From contig NZ_CP016094.1 in the NCBI RefSeq assembly GCF_001746835.1, forward strand, positions 1,860,001 through 1,924,000: a stretch of DNA of 64,000 nt, written 5' to 3'. The translations under genes were made by a program, and so were the position numbers. Source of the DNA: Lacunisphaera limnophila (GTDB taxonomy: Bacteria > Verrucomicrobiota > Verrucomicrobiia > Opitutales > Opitutaceae). Below the pieces are notes generated by a model, which worked only from the letters and a program-made list of their open reading frames with translations, was not told the origin of the DNA and made no database searches. This document shows positions 18,932-28,610 of this stretch, one piece after another (the stretch's first letter is position 1; every line of letters starts with the position of its first letter).

Positions 18932-19915
18932 TCACGCCTGCGGCCGGAAGAGGTCCTCGTAGGCGTACAGCAGCGCGCCGAAGAACAGCGGGATGGTGAA
19001 CACCACGCCGATACCGAGGCCGATAAGGCCCAGCATGCCCAGGATGCCCGCGCAGATGAGCAGGAAAAACATGCTGAACCAGCGCCGGGTGATGACGCGG
19101 CGGCTGACCTCCAGGGCGGTCCACGGCGAGAGTCCCTGATCGATCACCAGCGCGTAGGCCAGGATCCACGAGACGCTCAGGTACACCATCGGGATGACAC
19201 CGACGGCCATCCAGCCCAGGGCGAGCCCGCTCATGACCGGCATTTCAAAATTCTCGGGGGTCGCGCTGAGCCCGGCCTGGAACAGGGCGATAAACAGCGG
19301 GCCGAAGAAGACGGCCATCACGACAAACGAAACGACGTTCAGGATGAGCCCGGTGAGCATCAGCGGCACGAAGGCCTTGGAGAAGCCGGCGAAGACATCG
19401 CCGACATCGCGCGGCTCGCCGCGGATCTTGCCGATATAGAAATAATAGATGCCGCCGGTGAAGACGCCGGTGAGCAGCAGGCTGCAGATGAAGCCCACGA
19501 GCGGGATCATGTTGGCCACGAATTGGACGATGAGCGCCAGCAGCGTGATGCCGACCAGCGGCAGGAAATTGCTTTTCCACAGTTCGAAGCTGCGGGAAAG
19601 GCAGCTGAACAGGTCGAAGGCCGCGGCCTGACCGGCCAGCCGCGCGGAGATCTCCGCCGGCGTGCCCGCCAGGGGGGCCGGGCCAGCCGCGGGCGCGAAG
19701 GCCGGGGCGGTGACGGGAGGTTCGCCGGGCCCCGCCGGGGTGGGGGTGGGGGCGCCGCCGAACTCGGGGAAGTCGCCCAGGGTCTGCCAGACCGTGCCGT
19801 CAGCGCGGCGGGCCTTCGTGGCGAGGTTGGCGCGACCGCCGAGGATCCATTCCTTGACCTTGGCTTCCGCCACCGGGCCGTATTCCTTCCCGTCTGCTCC
19901 GAGGATGGTGAACAT
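18932..19915 (-). CDS. GYF_2 domain membrane protein
   Basis: A 327-residue protein. Residues 1-50 look like a GYF_2 domain (MFTILGADGKEYGPVAEAKV, WILGGRANLATKARRADG, WQTLGDFPEF), a peptide-binding fold common at the start of bacterial membrane proteins. A Pro/Ala linker (about 55-95) leads to roughly six membrane helices from residue 110 to the end. The membrane half resembles DUF975/DUF4013-like proteins with no known activity. The gene is convergent with doxX and follows the rsgA gene on the same strand 81 bases away. Confidence 0.75.
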   Translation of the reverse strand: MFTILGADGKEYGPVAEAKVKEWILGGRANLATKARRADGTVWQTLGDFPEFGGAPTPTPAGPGEPPVTAPAFAPAAGPAPLAGTPAEISARLAGQAAAFDLFSCLSRSFELWKSNFLPLVGITLLALIVQFVANMIPLVGFICSLLLTGVFTGGIYYFYIGKIRGEPRDVGDVFAGFSKAFVPLMLTGLILNVVSFVVMAVFFGPLFIALFQAGLSATPENFEMPVMSGLALGWMAVGVIPMVYLSVSWILAYALVIDQGLSPWTALEVSRRVITRRWFSMFFLLICAGILGMLGLIGLGIGVVFTIPLFFGALLYAYEDLFRPQA

Positions 19916-19996
19916 AGTGGTCGCAGTCTGCGGGGACGGGGCGGAAGGTCAACGTTGGCGTGGCGACCCGCGCTCCGGTGCGCCGTGGGTAAACTC

Positions 19997-21076
19997 TCAC
20001 TCGTCGCCGGACTTCTCCCGCACCCGCTGCCGCAGCGCCTTGGTGAGCTTTTTGAAGTCGGTCTTCTGTCGGCGCGACGCATCGGGGTTTACCCGACGGA
20101 TCTCGTGGGCCGTGGTGCGCTGCATGCGCAGGTAGGTCTGCCAGCGCACCGGCTCGAGCGAGCCGTCGGCCAGCGCGGCGCGCACGGCGCAGCCGGGCTC
20201 GACGGTGTGCGCGCAGTCGCGGAATTTGCAGCGGGCGGCGACGGCGGCCACGTCGCCGAAGGCGGCGTCGATCCCGGCGGCGGCGTCCCACGGCGAGAGT
20301 TCGCGCATGCCGGGGGTGTCGATCACGATCACGCCGGAGGGGGCGACGATCAGCTCGCGCTGGGTGGTCGTGTGCCGGCCCTTGTTGTCCGGCCCGCGCA
20401 CCTCCTGGGTGTCCTGCAGGTATTCGCCGACGAGCCGGTTGATGAGGGTGGATTTGCCGACGCCGGAAGAGCCGAGCAGGGCGACGGTGCGGCCGGGCTG
20501 CAGGTAGGGCTGCAGGGCCTTGAGGCCGCGGCGGGTCTGCGCACTGATGACATGGATGGGCACGTCGCGGCAGACCGCGGCCAACTCGGCGAGGATGCCG
20601 GCCGTGTCCTCGTTGAGGTCGACCTTGTTGAGCAGCACAACCGGCTCGGCGCCGCTGGCCCACGCGGCGGCCAGGTAACGCTCGAGGCGGTGCAGGTTGT
20701 AATTTCCATCCAGCGCGCTCACAAGGAACACGATGTCGATGTTGGCCGCGACCACCTGCTCGTGGTCCTGGTCACCGGCGGCCTTGCGCGAGAAGCAGGT
20801 GCGGCGCGGCAGCACGGCGTGGATGCCGGCCCGGGTGTCGTCGCCGGACTGCGGGATGATCGCCACCCAGTCGCCGATGGCGGGGTAGTCGGCGGCGGTG
20901 CGGGCGTCGTGGATGAACTTGCCCGTGCATTCGCCCAGCCGGGCGCCCTCCGCGCCGGTGACCTCAAAGAAGCCCTTCAGCTCCAGGGTGACGCGCGCGG
21001 GCACGGCGCCGGCGGCGGCATGAGGGGCGAAGGCGGCGGCGCAGGCGTCGTTCCAGCCAAGTTGGGCGAGGGTCAC
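19997..21076 (-). CDS. rsgA: ribosome small subunit-dependent GTPase RsgA
   Basis: A 359-residue circularly permuted GTPase that checks 30S subunit maturation. The order G4 (NKVDL), G1 (GSSGVGKST), G3 (DTPGMREL) is the permuted order of the family. The N-terminal OB fold precedes it. The C-terminal zinc motif is CKFRDCAHTVEPGC. The C-terminus is very basic (KKLTKALRQRVREKSGDE), suitable for rRNA contact. I choose the GTG at 21076; an in-frame extension to 21292 is low-complexity and reads into the promoter region of tonB. Confidence 0.93.
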   Translation of the reverse strand: MTLAQLGWNDACAAAFAPHAAAGAVPARVTLELKGFFEVTGAEGARLGECTGKFIHDARTAADYPAIGDWVAIIPQSGDDTRAGIHAVLPRRTCFSRKAAGDQDHEQVVAANIDIVFLVSALDGNYNLHRLERYLAAAWASGAEPVVLLNKVDLNEDTAGILAELAAVCRDVPIHVISAQTRRGLKALQPYLQPGRTVALLGSSGVGKSTLINRLVGEYLQDTQEVRGPDNKGRHTTTQRELIVAPSGVIVIDTPGMRELSPWDAAAGIDAAFGDVAAVAARCKFRDCAHTVEPGCAVRAALADGSLEPVRWQTYLRMQRTTAHEIRRVNPDASRRQKTDFKKLTKALRQRVREKSGDE

Positions 21077-21216
21077 GGCGCGAGGTTGCCAGCGTCGGCC
21101 GGGCGGGGGCAACGCTACGTTTGCCCGCGCCGCGACGGGGGGGTGGGGGTCAAGGCGCGGTGAGCTTACCGCAAGGGATGCGAAGGCAAATGCCCCAAAC
21201 GGCCGCACTATAGGGT

Positions 21217-22026
21217 ATGCCCCAATTGTCCCACGCCATTGAGGGTCGGACACACCCCTCGTCCACCCCTCGCCCCACCCCGCTTCCCCCACGCGCCTCC
21301 CCGCGGTCCGGTCCGCCGGATGAGCCCGGCTTGTGGAAATACCCCGGTGTTGCCCGCTCGGGCAGCCTCGTCCTCATGTCGGTCCTGGTCTCGGCCGGCC
21401 TGCATGCCCTCGTGCTGCTGGGCTTCAACCACCGCGCGCCGCCGCCTCCCCCCGTGATCGTCGATGACGGCCCGCTGATCCAGATGGTCATGCCGGACAT
21501 CGAGGAGGAGGAGGAAAAGCCCGTCGAGACCCTCGACGACATGGTGGAGGCCGACGCCCCCGCGATTTCCGTCCCCATGCTGGTCGACGTCCCGACAATC
21601 GTCCCGGTGGACGCCTTCGTGCAGCCGCTCGACTTTACCCCGGTGGTGACGGTGGACCCCAATTCCGTGCGCATGTCCGCGATCCCGGTCAACATCGCAC
21701 GCGGCAGCGGCACGGGCGAGAAGCTGGGCAAGATCTTCGACATTTCGCAGCTCGACCGCCAGCCGCAGGCTGTCTTCCAGCCGGCCCCGGTGTTCCCGGT
21801 GGACCTGAAGAGCACCTACTCCGAATCGGCGGTCACGATGGAATTCATCATCAACACCAAGGGTGAGGTCCTCATGCCCCGCGCCGTGGCCAGCCAGCAC
21901 CGGCGCTTTGAGGAGGCCGCCATCGCCGGCCTCCTGAAGTGGAAGTTCAAACCCGGCGCCAAGGGCGGCAGGCCGGTCAACACGCGCACGCAGATCACGA
22001 TCAAGTTCCGGGTGCTGAAAGACTGA
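21217..22026 (+). CDS. TonB family energy transducer
   Basis: A 269-residue inner-membrane protein. A Pro-rich N-terminal tail of about 45 residues precedes one membrane helix (GSLVLMSVLVSAGLHALVLL). An acidic/proline periplasmic linker follows, and then a TonB C-terminal domain (VTMEFIINTKGEVLMPRAVA, AAIAGLLKWKFKPG). TonB proteins carry proton-motive energy to outer-membrane receptors. The TonB-dependent receptor at 28611-30710 is a possible client, though not adjacent. No ExbB/ExbD genes are in the window. The long cytoplasmic tail is unusual, and a later start cannot be excluded. Confidence 0.85.
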   Translation: MPQLSHAIEGRTHPSSTPRPTPLPPRASPRSGPPDEPGLWKYPGVARSGSLVLMSVLVSAGLHALVLLGFNHRAPPPPPVIVDDGPLIQMVMPDIEEEEEKPVETLDDMVEADAPAISVPMLVDVPTIVPVDAFVQPLDFTPVVTVDPNSVRMSAIPVNIARGSGTGEKLGKIFDISQLDRQPQAVFQPAPVFPVDLKSTYSESAVTMEFIINTKGEVLMPRAVASQHRRFEEAAIAGLLKWKFKPGAKGGRPVNTRTQITIKFRVLKD

Positions 22027-22052
22027 GCACCACTTGGCGGCAGCCAGCCGGC

Positions 22053-22349
22053 TCAGGCCGGGGCGGCGACCGGCAGGGGGCGCCAGAGCAACGCGGTGTG
22101 CCCGACGGCGCCGACGCACAGGCACGGCGCCGCTTGCTCCACGGTGGTGGTGAGCGCCGCGCGTTCATGGCGGTCCTGCCCCCCGGTGAAACGCAGTTTC
22201 ACGAGCTCATGCGTGGCGAACTGCCGGTTCAACTCGGTCAGGAACGCCGGGCTGACGCCGTCTTTGCCCAGCCACGCGCCGTCGGCCATAGTCTGGCCGA
22301 GGCCGCGCAGCTTGGTCTTTTCAGCACCGGTGAGGGAGGGAAGGGTCAT
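22053..22349 (-). CDS. YhbY/CRM-domain RNA-binding protein
   Basis: A 98-residue protein, the normal size of a single CRM domain. Signature segments are LTGAEKTKLRGLGQTM, LGKDGVSPAFLTEL and the basic H-E-L-V-K-L-R-F strand. The family associates with the 50S ribosomal subunit precursor. The ATG at 22349 is preferred; an upstream GTG at 22367 would add six residues. It lies downstream of the rsuA gene on the same strand, so two RNA-related functions sit together. Confidence 0.82.
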   Translation of the reverse strand: MTLPSLTGAEKTKLRGLGQTMADGAWLGKDGVSPAFLTELNRQFATHELVKLRFTGGQDRHERAALTTTVEQAAPCLCVGAVGHTALLWRPLPVAAPA

Positions 22350-22410
22350 GGGGGGCAACTTGGCCACGGATTGCGCGGATGGTCACGGTTAAAACCGCCG
22401 TGCGCGGGAT

Positions 22411-23109
22411 TTACTCGCGGGCGAACTCTCCCAGCGGGAGTTCGCGCCAGTGACCCGCGGGCAGGTCGCCCAGGTCCAGATGACCGAAACGCGTGCGGTG
22501 CAGCGTGAGCACCTCGGCCCCCTGGCTGCCGAACATCCGGCGCACCTGATGATACCGGCCCTCGGTGAGCGTCAGCGCGGCGGCGCGGGGACCGAGGACG
22601 TCCAGCTGCGCCGGGGCGCAGGGCGTCGACTCGTCTGGCAACACGAGGGTGCCCGCGGCAAAGAGTTCCCTGAGGCCGGCCGGCAGGTCGGTGGCGAGGG
22701 TGGCGTGATAGACCTTGGGGACCTTGTGCTTGGGTGAGGTCAACCGGTGGACGAGGTCGCTTTGGTCGGTGAGGAGCAGGAGGCCGCTGGTGTCCTTGTC
22801 GAGCCGACCGATCGAGGTGACCAGCGGGTTGCGCGCACGCCAGCGCGGCGGGAGCAGGGAGTAGACGTTCGGGCCCTCCCGCTCGTCGTGCGAGCAGACG
22901 AGGCCCACGGGTTTGTGCAGCAGGAGCAGCAGACCGTCGGGGTGGTCAAGCGGTTCCCCGTCCACGCGAACCGCGGTTGCGTCCGCCTTGGCGCCAAAGT
23001 CCTTTTCGATTTTGCCCGCGACCGTCACCCGACCCGCCCGGATCCACTCGCGGGCTTCCCGGCGGGAGCAGTAGCCGAGGTTGGCAAGGAGCTGGTCGAG
23101 ACGGCGCAT
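22411..23109 (-). CDS. RsuA-family rRNA pseudouridine synthase
   Basis: A 232-residue enzyme. The N-terminal S4 RNA-binding domain (MRRLDQLLANLGYCSRREA) is followed by the pseudouridine synthase domain with the catalytic motif GRLDKDTSGLLLLT; the Asp forms the covalent intermediate. The conserved C-terminal motif is EGRYHQVRRMF. The family modifies 16S rRNA (RsuA) or 23S rRNA (RluB/E/F). Length and sequence suggest the RsuA branch, which isomerises U516, but this needs a tree. Confidence 0.9.
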   Translation of the reverse strand: MRRLDQLLANLGYCSRREAREWIRAGRVTVAGKIEKDFGAKADATAVRVDGEPLDHPDGLLLLLHKPVGLVCSHDEREGPNVYSLLPPRWRARNPLVTSIGRLDKDTSGLLLLTDQSDLVHRLTSPKHKVPKVYHATLATDLPAGLRELFAAGTLVLPDESTPCAPAQLDVLGPRAAALTLTEGRYHQVRRMFGSQGAEVLTLHRTRFGHLDLGDLPAGHWRELPLGEFARE

Positions 23110-23218
23110 GGGGGTGCATTAGCCATGAAACGCGGGGAAAAGCCATGCAAAGAATATCGCCCCATTTTTGTGCCTTTCCGCGACGCTTTGTGGTTTTTCA
23201 TCCGTAGTTTTAGAACCC

Positions 23219-24319
23219 ATGCGCTGGATACTCCTTTCCCTGACGGCGGTCGTGACCCTGGCCTCGACCCTGAACGTCGTGCGCGCCCCCGACTCGACCC
23301 TGGGGTGGAAGCTGGCGCTGGTCGTCGGTGAGTTCGGACACTGGTTGGTGCTGGTGCCCCTGGCCCTGGCCGGGGTGGCCGGTTGGACCACCACCGGTTC
23401 CTGGCGGCTGGCGATCCTGGGCGCTTGCGCGCTGGCCGTTGCCGCCCTGGTGCGGCCGGCGGTCAGTGCCGCCCGGCTTACGGACCGCTTTGACTGGGTG
23501 CGGCTCTACCGGCTGGGTGCGGACCCGCGCGGATCGGTGCGCCCGGAGGTTTATGCGCGGCCGGGCGGACAGGCGATGAAACTGGATTTTTATGCGCCGA
23601 CGCTGCGCAAGGATACCACGCGCCGTCCGCCGTGCCTCGTCGTGATCCATGGCGGGGGGTGGGATAGTGGCGACAATACGCAGCTCACGGCCTGGAACCA
23701 CCGGTGGGCGGCCCGCGGCTGGGCGGTGGCGGCCCTGAATTACCGGCTGGCACCGGTGCATCCTTGGCCGGCGGCCCGTGACGATGTGCGTGCGGCTATT
23801 GCCTGGTTGAAAGCGAACGCAGACCGCCTCGGGCTCGACCCGGACCGAGTGGTGATTCTCGGCCGGTCGGCCGGCGGACAGATCGCGACGGCGGTCGCCT
23901 ACTGCGAAACCGACCCGGCGGTGCGCGGGGTGATCGCGTTGTACGCTCCCCATGACATGACTTTCGCCTGGGGCGTGTCACGGGAGGACGATGCCTTGAA
24001 TTCGGTCAAATTGATGCGCCAGTATTTGGGCGGCCCGCCCGATACCCCCGAGCGGATTGCGCTTTATGAATCCGCCAGCGGACAGCAGCTGGCGGGGAGG
24101 CATTCACCGCCGACGTTGCTCGTACACGGCTACCCCGACCGGCTCGTCTGGTATCGGCACAGCCGGCGGCTGGCGGCACGGCTGGAGGAACTCGGGGTGC
24201 CGCACACGCACGTCGAGCTGCCGTGGGCGACGCATGCCTTCGACTACAATCCCGATGGGCCGGGTGGCCAGGTGGCGGATGCGGCGATCACGGAATTTCT
24301 CGATCGGGTCGGCCGGTAG
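23219..24319 (+). CDS. alpha/beta hydrolase with N-terminal membrane anchor
   Basis: A 366-residue protein. Three hydrophobic segments occupy residues 1-100. The esterase/lipase domain of the hormone-sensitive lipase or carboxylesterase type follows. It shows the oxyanion motif HGGGW, the nucleophile elbow GRSAGGQ (Ser), a likely acid in GYPDRLVWY and the His in WATHAFDY. It probably hydrolyses small esters at the membrane. The ATG at 23219 is preferred because it gives a basic-hydrophobic start. The gene is divergent from the RsuA-like gene. Confidence 0.85.
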   Translation: MRWILLSLTAVVTLASTLNVVRAPDSTLGWKLALVVGEFGHWLVLVPLALAGVAGWTTTGSWRLAILGACALAVAALVRPAVSAARLTDRFDWVRLYRLGADPRGSVRPEVYARPGGQAMKLDFYAPTLRKDTTRRPPCLVVIHGGGWDSGDNTQLTAWNHRWAARGWAVAALNYRLAPVHPWPAARDDVRAAIAWLKANADRLGLDPDRVVILGRSAGGQIATAVAYCETDPAVRGVIALYAPHDMTFAWGVSREDDALNSVKLMRQYLGGPPDTPERIALYESASGQQLAGRHSPPTLLVHGYPDRLVWYRHSRRLAARLEELGVPHTHVELPWATHAFDYNPDGPGGQVADAAITEFLDRVGR

Positions 24320-24346
24320 ACGGATGACGGCGCGGCGGTCGCGGTG

Positions 24347-24397
24347 CCACGGCGGGGTCCATCCTTCGCCAGGCCTACGGACGGCAGGCTGCCGTGG
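24347..24397. repeat. REP-like palindrome
   Basis: Arms ccacggc (24347-24353) and gccgtgg (24391-24397) flank a partly self-complementary core. It lies between the convergent hydrolase and lactonase genes and shares the ccacggc/gccgtgg arms with the palindrome at 18905-18924. Confidence 0.5.
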
Positions 24398-24414
24398 CTC
24401 CAGAAAGAAAAAGG

Positions 24415-25449
24415 CTACCGGCCCGCACCCTTGACCTTGGTGCGCACGCGCAGGAGGGCCTCGTCGGCGGTCATGTAGAACGTCATGTGGTCGGCGTCGC
24501 CGAAGGCGCAGTTGGCCGTGGCGCGACCGGTGAGGATCGAGCCGAGGTGTTTGCCCTCGGGGCTGAGGATGAGCACGCCGCCGGGTCCGGTGGTCCACAC
24601 GTTGCCGTGCTCGTCCACCTTCAGCCCATCAAAGGCGCCGCGGCGACCCTGCTTCATCAGGGCGCTGCCATCGAAGAAAATCCGGCTGGAGGCGACGGTG
24701 CCGTCGGCGTTGAGCGCGTAGGCCTTGATCCAGGGTTCCTGGCCCTCGCTGCTGGCGACGTAGACGGTTTTCTCATCGACGGATAGCGCGACCCCGTTGG
24801 GGCGGTGCAACTCGCGGGCGATGACGGTGAGCTGGCCATCGGTGCCGAGGCGGAAAACACCTTGGAAAGGAATCTCCTGCTTGAGGTCACCCGGCAGGCC
24901 GTAGGGCGGGTCGGTGAAGAACAGGTTGCCCGCGCGGTCGAAGCAGAGGTCGTTCGGGCTGCTGAAGCGGCTGCCCTCGAAGCGATCCACCACGGTCTCA
25001 AAGCTCTTACCGTCGGCGGCGAGACGGGCAACGCGGCGGTCGCCGTGCTGGCAGAGCGTCAGCCGGCCTGCTGGGTCGAGCGTGAGGCCGTTGGAGCCGC
25101 GCTCGCGGCCATTGTATTGGGTGCCGGTGAAGCCGCTCGGTTCGAGGAAAACGGAGATACCTTCGCCGTCCTTCCAGCGGTAGACGCGGTTCTCGGGCAC
25201 GTCGCTGAAAAGCAGGGCGCCCTGGGCCGGCACCCAGATGGGGCCCTCCGACCAGTTGAAGCCGGAGGCGAGGTGCTCGATGACGACATCGGCGGCAAGG
25301 AGCGCGTCGAGGGCCGGGTCCAGCCGCTCGATGGTGGCCTTGGCATCCTTGGGGTAAGGTGCGGCGGACGAGGTGATCGGGGCGGGGGCGGCGGTGAGCA
25401 TGACGGCGGCGGTGGTGAACGAGGCCAGGACAACGGGGGGTAGTTTCAT
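24415..25449 (-). CDS. SMP-30/gluconolactonase family protein, exported
   Basis: A 344-residue six-bladed propeller with a signal peptide (MKLPPVVLASFTTAAVMLTA). Family segments are FNWSEGPIWVP, NGLTLDPAGRLTLCQHGDRRV, FSSPNDLCFDRAGNLFFTDPPYG and RPNGVALSVDEKTVYV. These supply the divalent-metal site residues (Glu in SEGP, Asn in SPND and RPNG). Relatives hydrolyse aldonolactones. The substrate is not defined. The ATG at 25449 is chosen over a longer in-frame start because the signal peptide begins there. Confidence 0.87.
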   Translation of the reverse strand: MKLPPVVLASFTTAAVMLTAAPAPITSSAAPYPKDAKATIERLDPALDALLAADVVIEHLASGFNWSEGPIWVPAQGALLFSDVPENRVYRWKDGEGISVFLEPSGFTGTQYNGRERGSNGLTLDPAGRLTLCQHGDRRVARLAADGKSFETVVDRFEGSRFSSPNDLCFDRAGNLFFTDPPYGLPGDLKQEIPFQGVFRLGTDGQLTVIARELHRPNGVALSVDEKTVYVASSEGQEPWIKAYALNADGTVASSRIFFDGSALMKQGRRGAFDGLKVDEHGNVWTTGPGGVLILSPEGKHLGSILTGRATANCAFGDADHMTFYMTADEALLRVRTKVKGAGR

Positions 25450-25531
25450 GGGGTGGGGATGCGCCGATGATGCATCATTCGGCGGGCCGCGCAAGCGGGA
25501 GGCGCGTCACGCGCGCGGCCCGCTTGCCTTG

Positions 25532-25572
25532 GACATTCTAAGGAAGAGGCTTGCTTCCTGCCTTAGAATGTC
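25532..25572. promoter_or_regulatory. 41-base dyad, probable PadR operator
   Basis: Perfect 12-bp inverted arms gacattctaagg (25532-25543) and ccttagaatgtc (25561-25572) flank a 17-base centre. The centre itself has aaggaag/cttcct symmetry. The dyad ends 12 bases before the padR start codon, so it overlaps the likely promoter. PadR proteins commonly bind such dyads to repress their own operon. Binding is inferred. Confidence 0.7.
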
Positions 25573-25584
25573 TAGGTATAGGGC

Positions 25585-25914
25585 ATGGCCGCCAAATCCG
25601 ACCTCCTCCAGGGCACCCTCGACATGCTGGTGCTCCGCGTCCTCAGCCGCGGCGAACTGCACGGTTGGGGTATCACCCAGAAGCTCGAGCAGCTCTCCCG
25701 GAGCGCGCTCCAGGTGGACGAGGGCTCGCTCTATCCTTCGCTTTACCGGATGGAGGAGAAGGGCTGGATCGAGGCCGAGTGGAAGCTGACCGAGAAGAAC
25801 CGGCGGGCGAAATACTACACGCTGACCCGCGCCGGCCGCAAACAGCTGGAGGTGGAGCAGGCCGGCTGGGACCGCATGACGGCGATCATCGCCCAGGTGA
25901 TGCAGGGGGCCTGA
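25585..25914 (+). CDS. PadR family transcriptional regulator
   Basis: A 109-residue regulator, the short PadR form. It has a winged helix-turn-helix ([42 protein letters not shown]) and a wing with [13 protein letters not shown]. It is encoded just after a large dyad and 23 bases before a permease gene, a linkage seen often with orphan MacB/ADOP permeases. It probably represses this two-gene operon. There is almost no leader between the dyad and the ATG. Confidence 0.93.
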   Translation: MAAKSDLLQGTLDMLVLRVLSRGELHGWGITQKLEQLSRSALQVDEGSLYPSLYRMEEKGWIEAEWKLTEKNRRAKYYTLTRAGRKQLEVEQAGWDRMTAIIAQVMQGA

Positions 25915-25937
25915 GGTTAAGGGAAGGAGATCCAAAC

Positions 25938-28580
25938 ATGAAATTCTTCCGCAAACTCCGCGCGCTCTTGCGCAAAAGCCAGCTCGAGGCCGACATGGCC
26001 GAGGAGATGCGGTTTCACCTCGAACAACGCGCGGCGGACCATGCGGCCGACGGCCTGCCGCCCGAAGAGGCGCGTTACGCGGCGCAGCGCCGCTTCGGCA
26101 ACGTGGCGAGCCTGCAGGAGCAGGCGCGGGAGGGGCGGGGGTGGCGTGGGCTGGAAAATTTCCTGATGGATCTGCGGCTGGGCGGGCGGTCACTGCTGAA
26201 ATCCCCCGGCTTCACCCTCGCCGCCGGCCTCACGCTGGCGCTGGGCATCGGGGCCAACACCGCCATGTTCAGTGTGCTGAACGGCATCATGCTGAAGCCG
26301 CTGCCGTATGCGGAGAACGCGCGGTTGGAGAGCATCCATCGCGTCACGGCCCATGATCCCGAGGGCGAGTTCTCGGTCGCCGACTTCCTCGATTTGCAGC
26401 GCGCGGCGGGCGGCTACGGCGAGGTCGCCGCCTTTGCCGGGGGCGATGTCAGCCTCGCGGAATCCGGCCAACCGGCCGAGCTGGCCGACGCCATCCGGAT
26501 CACGCCGAATTTCTTTTCGCTGCTCGGGTTCCGCCCGCAGGCCGGCCGCGATTTCCGGACGGATGAAGCCGTGCCCGGACAGGATCGCATTCTCATCATC
26601 AGCGAGCGGTGCTGGCAAAAACGCTTCGGTGGCCGGGCCGACATCATCGGCCGCACCGTCCGCGTGGACGGGGAACCGCACGAGATCGTCGGCGTGCTGC
26701 CGGCCACGTTCAACGACTGGCGTCATCTCGGCTGGGTTGACCTGTTCCGGCCGCTCGCTTTCGCCGGGGACAAGCCGGCCGACCGGCGGAGCGAGGAACT
26801 GACCCTCATCGGCCGGCGGGCGGCCGGGGTGTCCGCCGAGGACGCCGCGGCCTTCATCGCCGCCTTCGGGGCTCGGCTCGCGGCGGATTTACCGGCGATC
26901 CACGCCGGGACTTCGTGGCGCTCCACTTCTCTTCACGCCACGGCCGTGGGCCGGAGCGGACCCTCGTCGCTGGCGATGCTGATCGGTTTGTCCGGCTTTG
27001 TGCTGCTGATCGCCTGTTCCAATCTGGCGAATCTCCTCCTCGCGCGCACGATGGCCCGCGCGCGGGAGTTCGCGGTGCGCGCGGCCATGGGGGCTTCCCG
27101 GGTCCAACTGCTGCGCCCGCTGATTGCCGAGTCGCTACTACTGGCGGCGGCAGGCGGCAGCGGCGCGCTGCTCGTCGCCGTGTGGGTGCGCGACTGGCTC
27201 GCCCTCCGCTCCACGGGCGACAACGGCGAGCAGGTTTTCTTCGCCCTGGACGGCCGCGTGCTCGGCTGGGCGCTGGCGGCCTCCCTCGCCACGGTGCTCG
27301 CCTTCGGGCTGGCGCCCGCGCTGTTCGCCCTGCGGCTCGATCTGAACGGCACGCTGAAAAGCGCGGCGCGCGGCGCGACGGGCGGTCGCGGGCATCAGCG
27401 TTTCCGCAGTTTTCTCATCGTCGGCCAGTTTGCCCTCGCGATGGTGCTGTTGGCGGGCGCCGCCCTTTTTATCCGCGGGCTCGACGACCTGAACCACCGG
27501 CGCGCCGGCTGGAGTTCCGAGCAACTCGTCACCGGGAACTTCGTGCTCCCGGCGGCTGGTTACGGCGACGCGGCCAAAATCACCGCCTTCCACCGGCTCG
27601 CGGTGGAACGCCTCGAGGGGTTGCCCGGGGTCGCCTCGGCCAGCCTCTCGACCGTTGCGCCGTTCTTCCGCTGGTCGGACTCGCGCCGCTTTGTGGTCGC
27701 CGGGCGCGACCTGCCACCCCGCGGCCAGGAACCGGCCGCCGTGGTCAATTGCATTACGCCCCGCTATTTTGAAACCGTCGGCACCCGCCTGCTCGCGGGC
27801 CGGGCCTTTGGCGGGCAGGACACCGCCGCCGCCCCGATCGTTTTCATCATCAACCAGGCCATGGCGACGGGCTTGTTCGGAGCCGAGGATCCGATCGGTC
27901 GCCGGCTCGCGCAAGCCGGGGGCGACACGCTGGTGTGGGGCGAGATCGTCGGTGTCGTGGCCGACGTGAAATCCATCTCCCCCGACCCGGGCCCGGTGGA
28001 CTACCAGGTGTACCAGCCCATGGCGCAGGAGCCGGGCCTGGCCTGCGAGCTCACGGTGCGCGTGGCCGAGGGGGCGCCCGCGGTGCTCCTCGATGCCATC
28101 CGTACCACGGTCACCGGGCTCGATCCCGACCTGCCGCTGCGCAAGCTCCAGACCGCGGACGCCCGGATCAATCGGGCCAATTACCAGCTCGGGGTCCTGC
28201 GCGACATGCTCACCGGTTTCGCCCTGCTGGGCCTGGGTCTGGCCTGTCTCGGGGTTTACGGCGTCATCGCGCGCACCATGGCGCAGCGCACGGGCGAGTT
28301 CGCCATCCGGCTCGCCCTGGGCGCGAGCGTGCGGGACATCACGCGCATCGTGCTGGGCAACGGCATCAAGCTGGCGCTGCTGGGCTCGGCCGTCGGGCTG
28401 CTGGGCGCCTTCGGGGTCGCGCGGCTCATCGCCACCGGGTTTCCGGGTATGCAGCTGAACAGCCTGCCGGTGCTCGTCGGTGCCACCCTCTTGTTGACGG
28501 CGGTCGCGCTGCTCGCCTGCTGGCTGCCGGCGCGGCGAGCGGGCCGGATTGATCCCATGCTCGCGCTACGGGCGGAGTGA
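25938..28580 (+). CDS. MacB/ADOP-type ABC permease without its own ATPase
   Basis: An 880-residue membrane protein. Residues 1-70 form the acidic helical cap typical of ADOP permeases ([29 protein letters not shown]). Two FtsX/MacB permease halves follow. The first starts [20 protein letters not shown] with a MacB_PCD periplasmic domain, and the second ends [21 protein letters not shown] strong Shine-Dalgarno (ggaaggaga, 25922-25930) supports the ATG at 25938. No ATPase gene is nearby, as is usual for these orphan permeases. The transported substrate is unknown. Confidence 0.92.
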   Translation: MKFFRKLRALLRKSQLEADMAEEMRFHLEQRAADHAADGLPPEEARYAAQRRFGNVASLQEQAREGRGWRGLENFLMDLRLGGRSLLKSPGFTLAAGLTLALGIGANTAMFSVLNGIMLKPLPYAENARLESIHRVTAHDPEGEFSVADFLDLQRAAGGYGEVAAFAGGDVSLAESGQPAELADAIRITPNFFSLLGFRPQAGRDFRTDEAVPGQDRILIISERCWQKRFGGRADIIGRTVRVDGEPHEIVGVLPATFNDWRHLGWVDLFRPLAFAGDKPADRRSEELTLIGRRAAGVSAEDAAAFIAAFGARLAADLPAIHAGTSWRSTSLHATAVGRSGPSSLAMLIGLSGFVLLIACSNLANLLLARTMARAREFAVRAAMGASRVQLLRPLIAESLLLAAAGGSGALLVAVWVRDWLALRSTGDNGEQVFFALDGRVLGWALAASLATVLAFGLAPALFALRLDLNGTLKSAARGATGGRGHQRFRSFLIVGQFALAMVLLAGAALFIRGLDDLNHRRAGWSSEQLVTGNFVLPAAGYGDAAKITAFHRLAVERLEGLPGVASASLSTVAPFFRWSDSRRFVVAGRDLPPRGQEPAAVVNCITPRYFETVGTRLLAGRAFGGQDTAAAPIVFIINQAMATGLFGAEDPIGRRLAQAGGDTLVWGEIVGVVADVKSISPDPGPVDYQVYQPMAQEPGLACELTVRVAEGAPAVLLDAIRTTVTGLDPDLPLRKLQTADARINRANYQLGVLRDMLTGFALLGLGLACLGVYGVIARTMAQRTGEFAIRLALGASVRDITRIVLGNGIKLALLGSAVGLLGAFGVARLIATGFPGMQLNSLPVLVGATLLLTAVALLACWLPARRAGRIDPMLALRAE

Positions 28581-28610
28581 AGCCGTGCCGGTCCCCCGCC
28601 GGCCGGGCTC

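Noticed and set aside
21077-21292. N-terminal extension of rsgA
   Set aside because: It is low-complexity, reads through the promoter area of tonB and is absent from the RsgA family.
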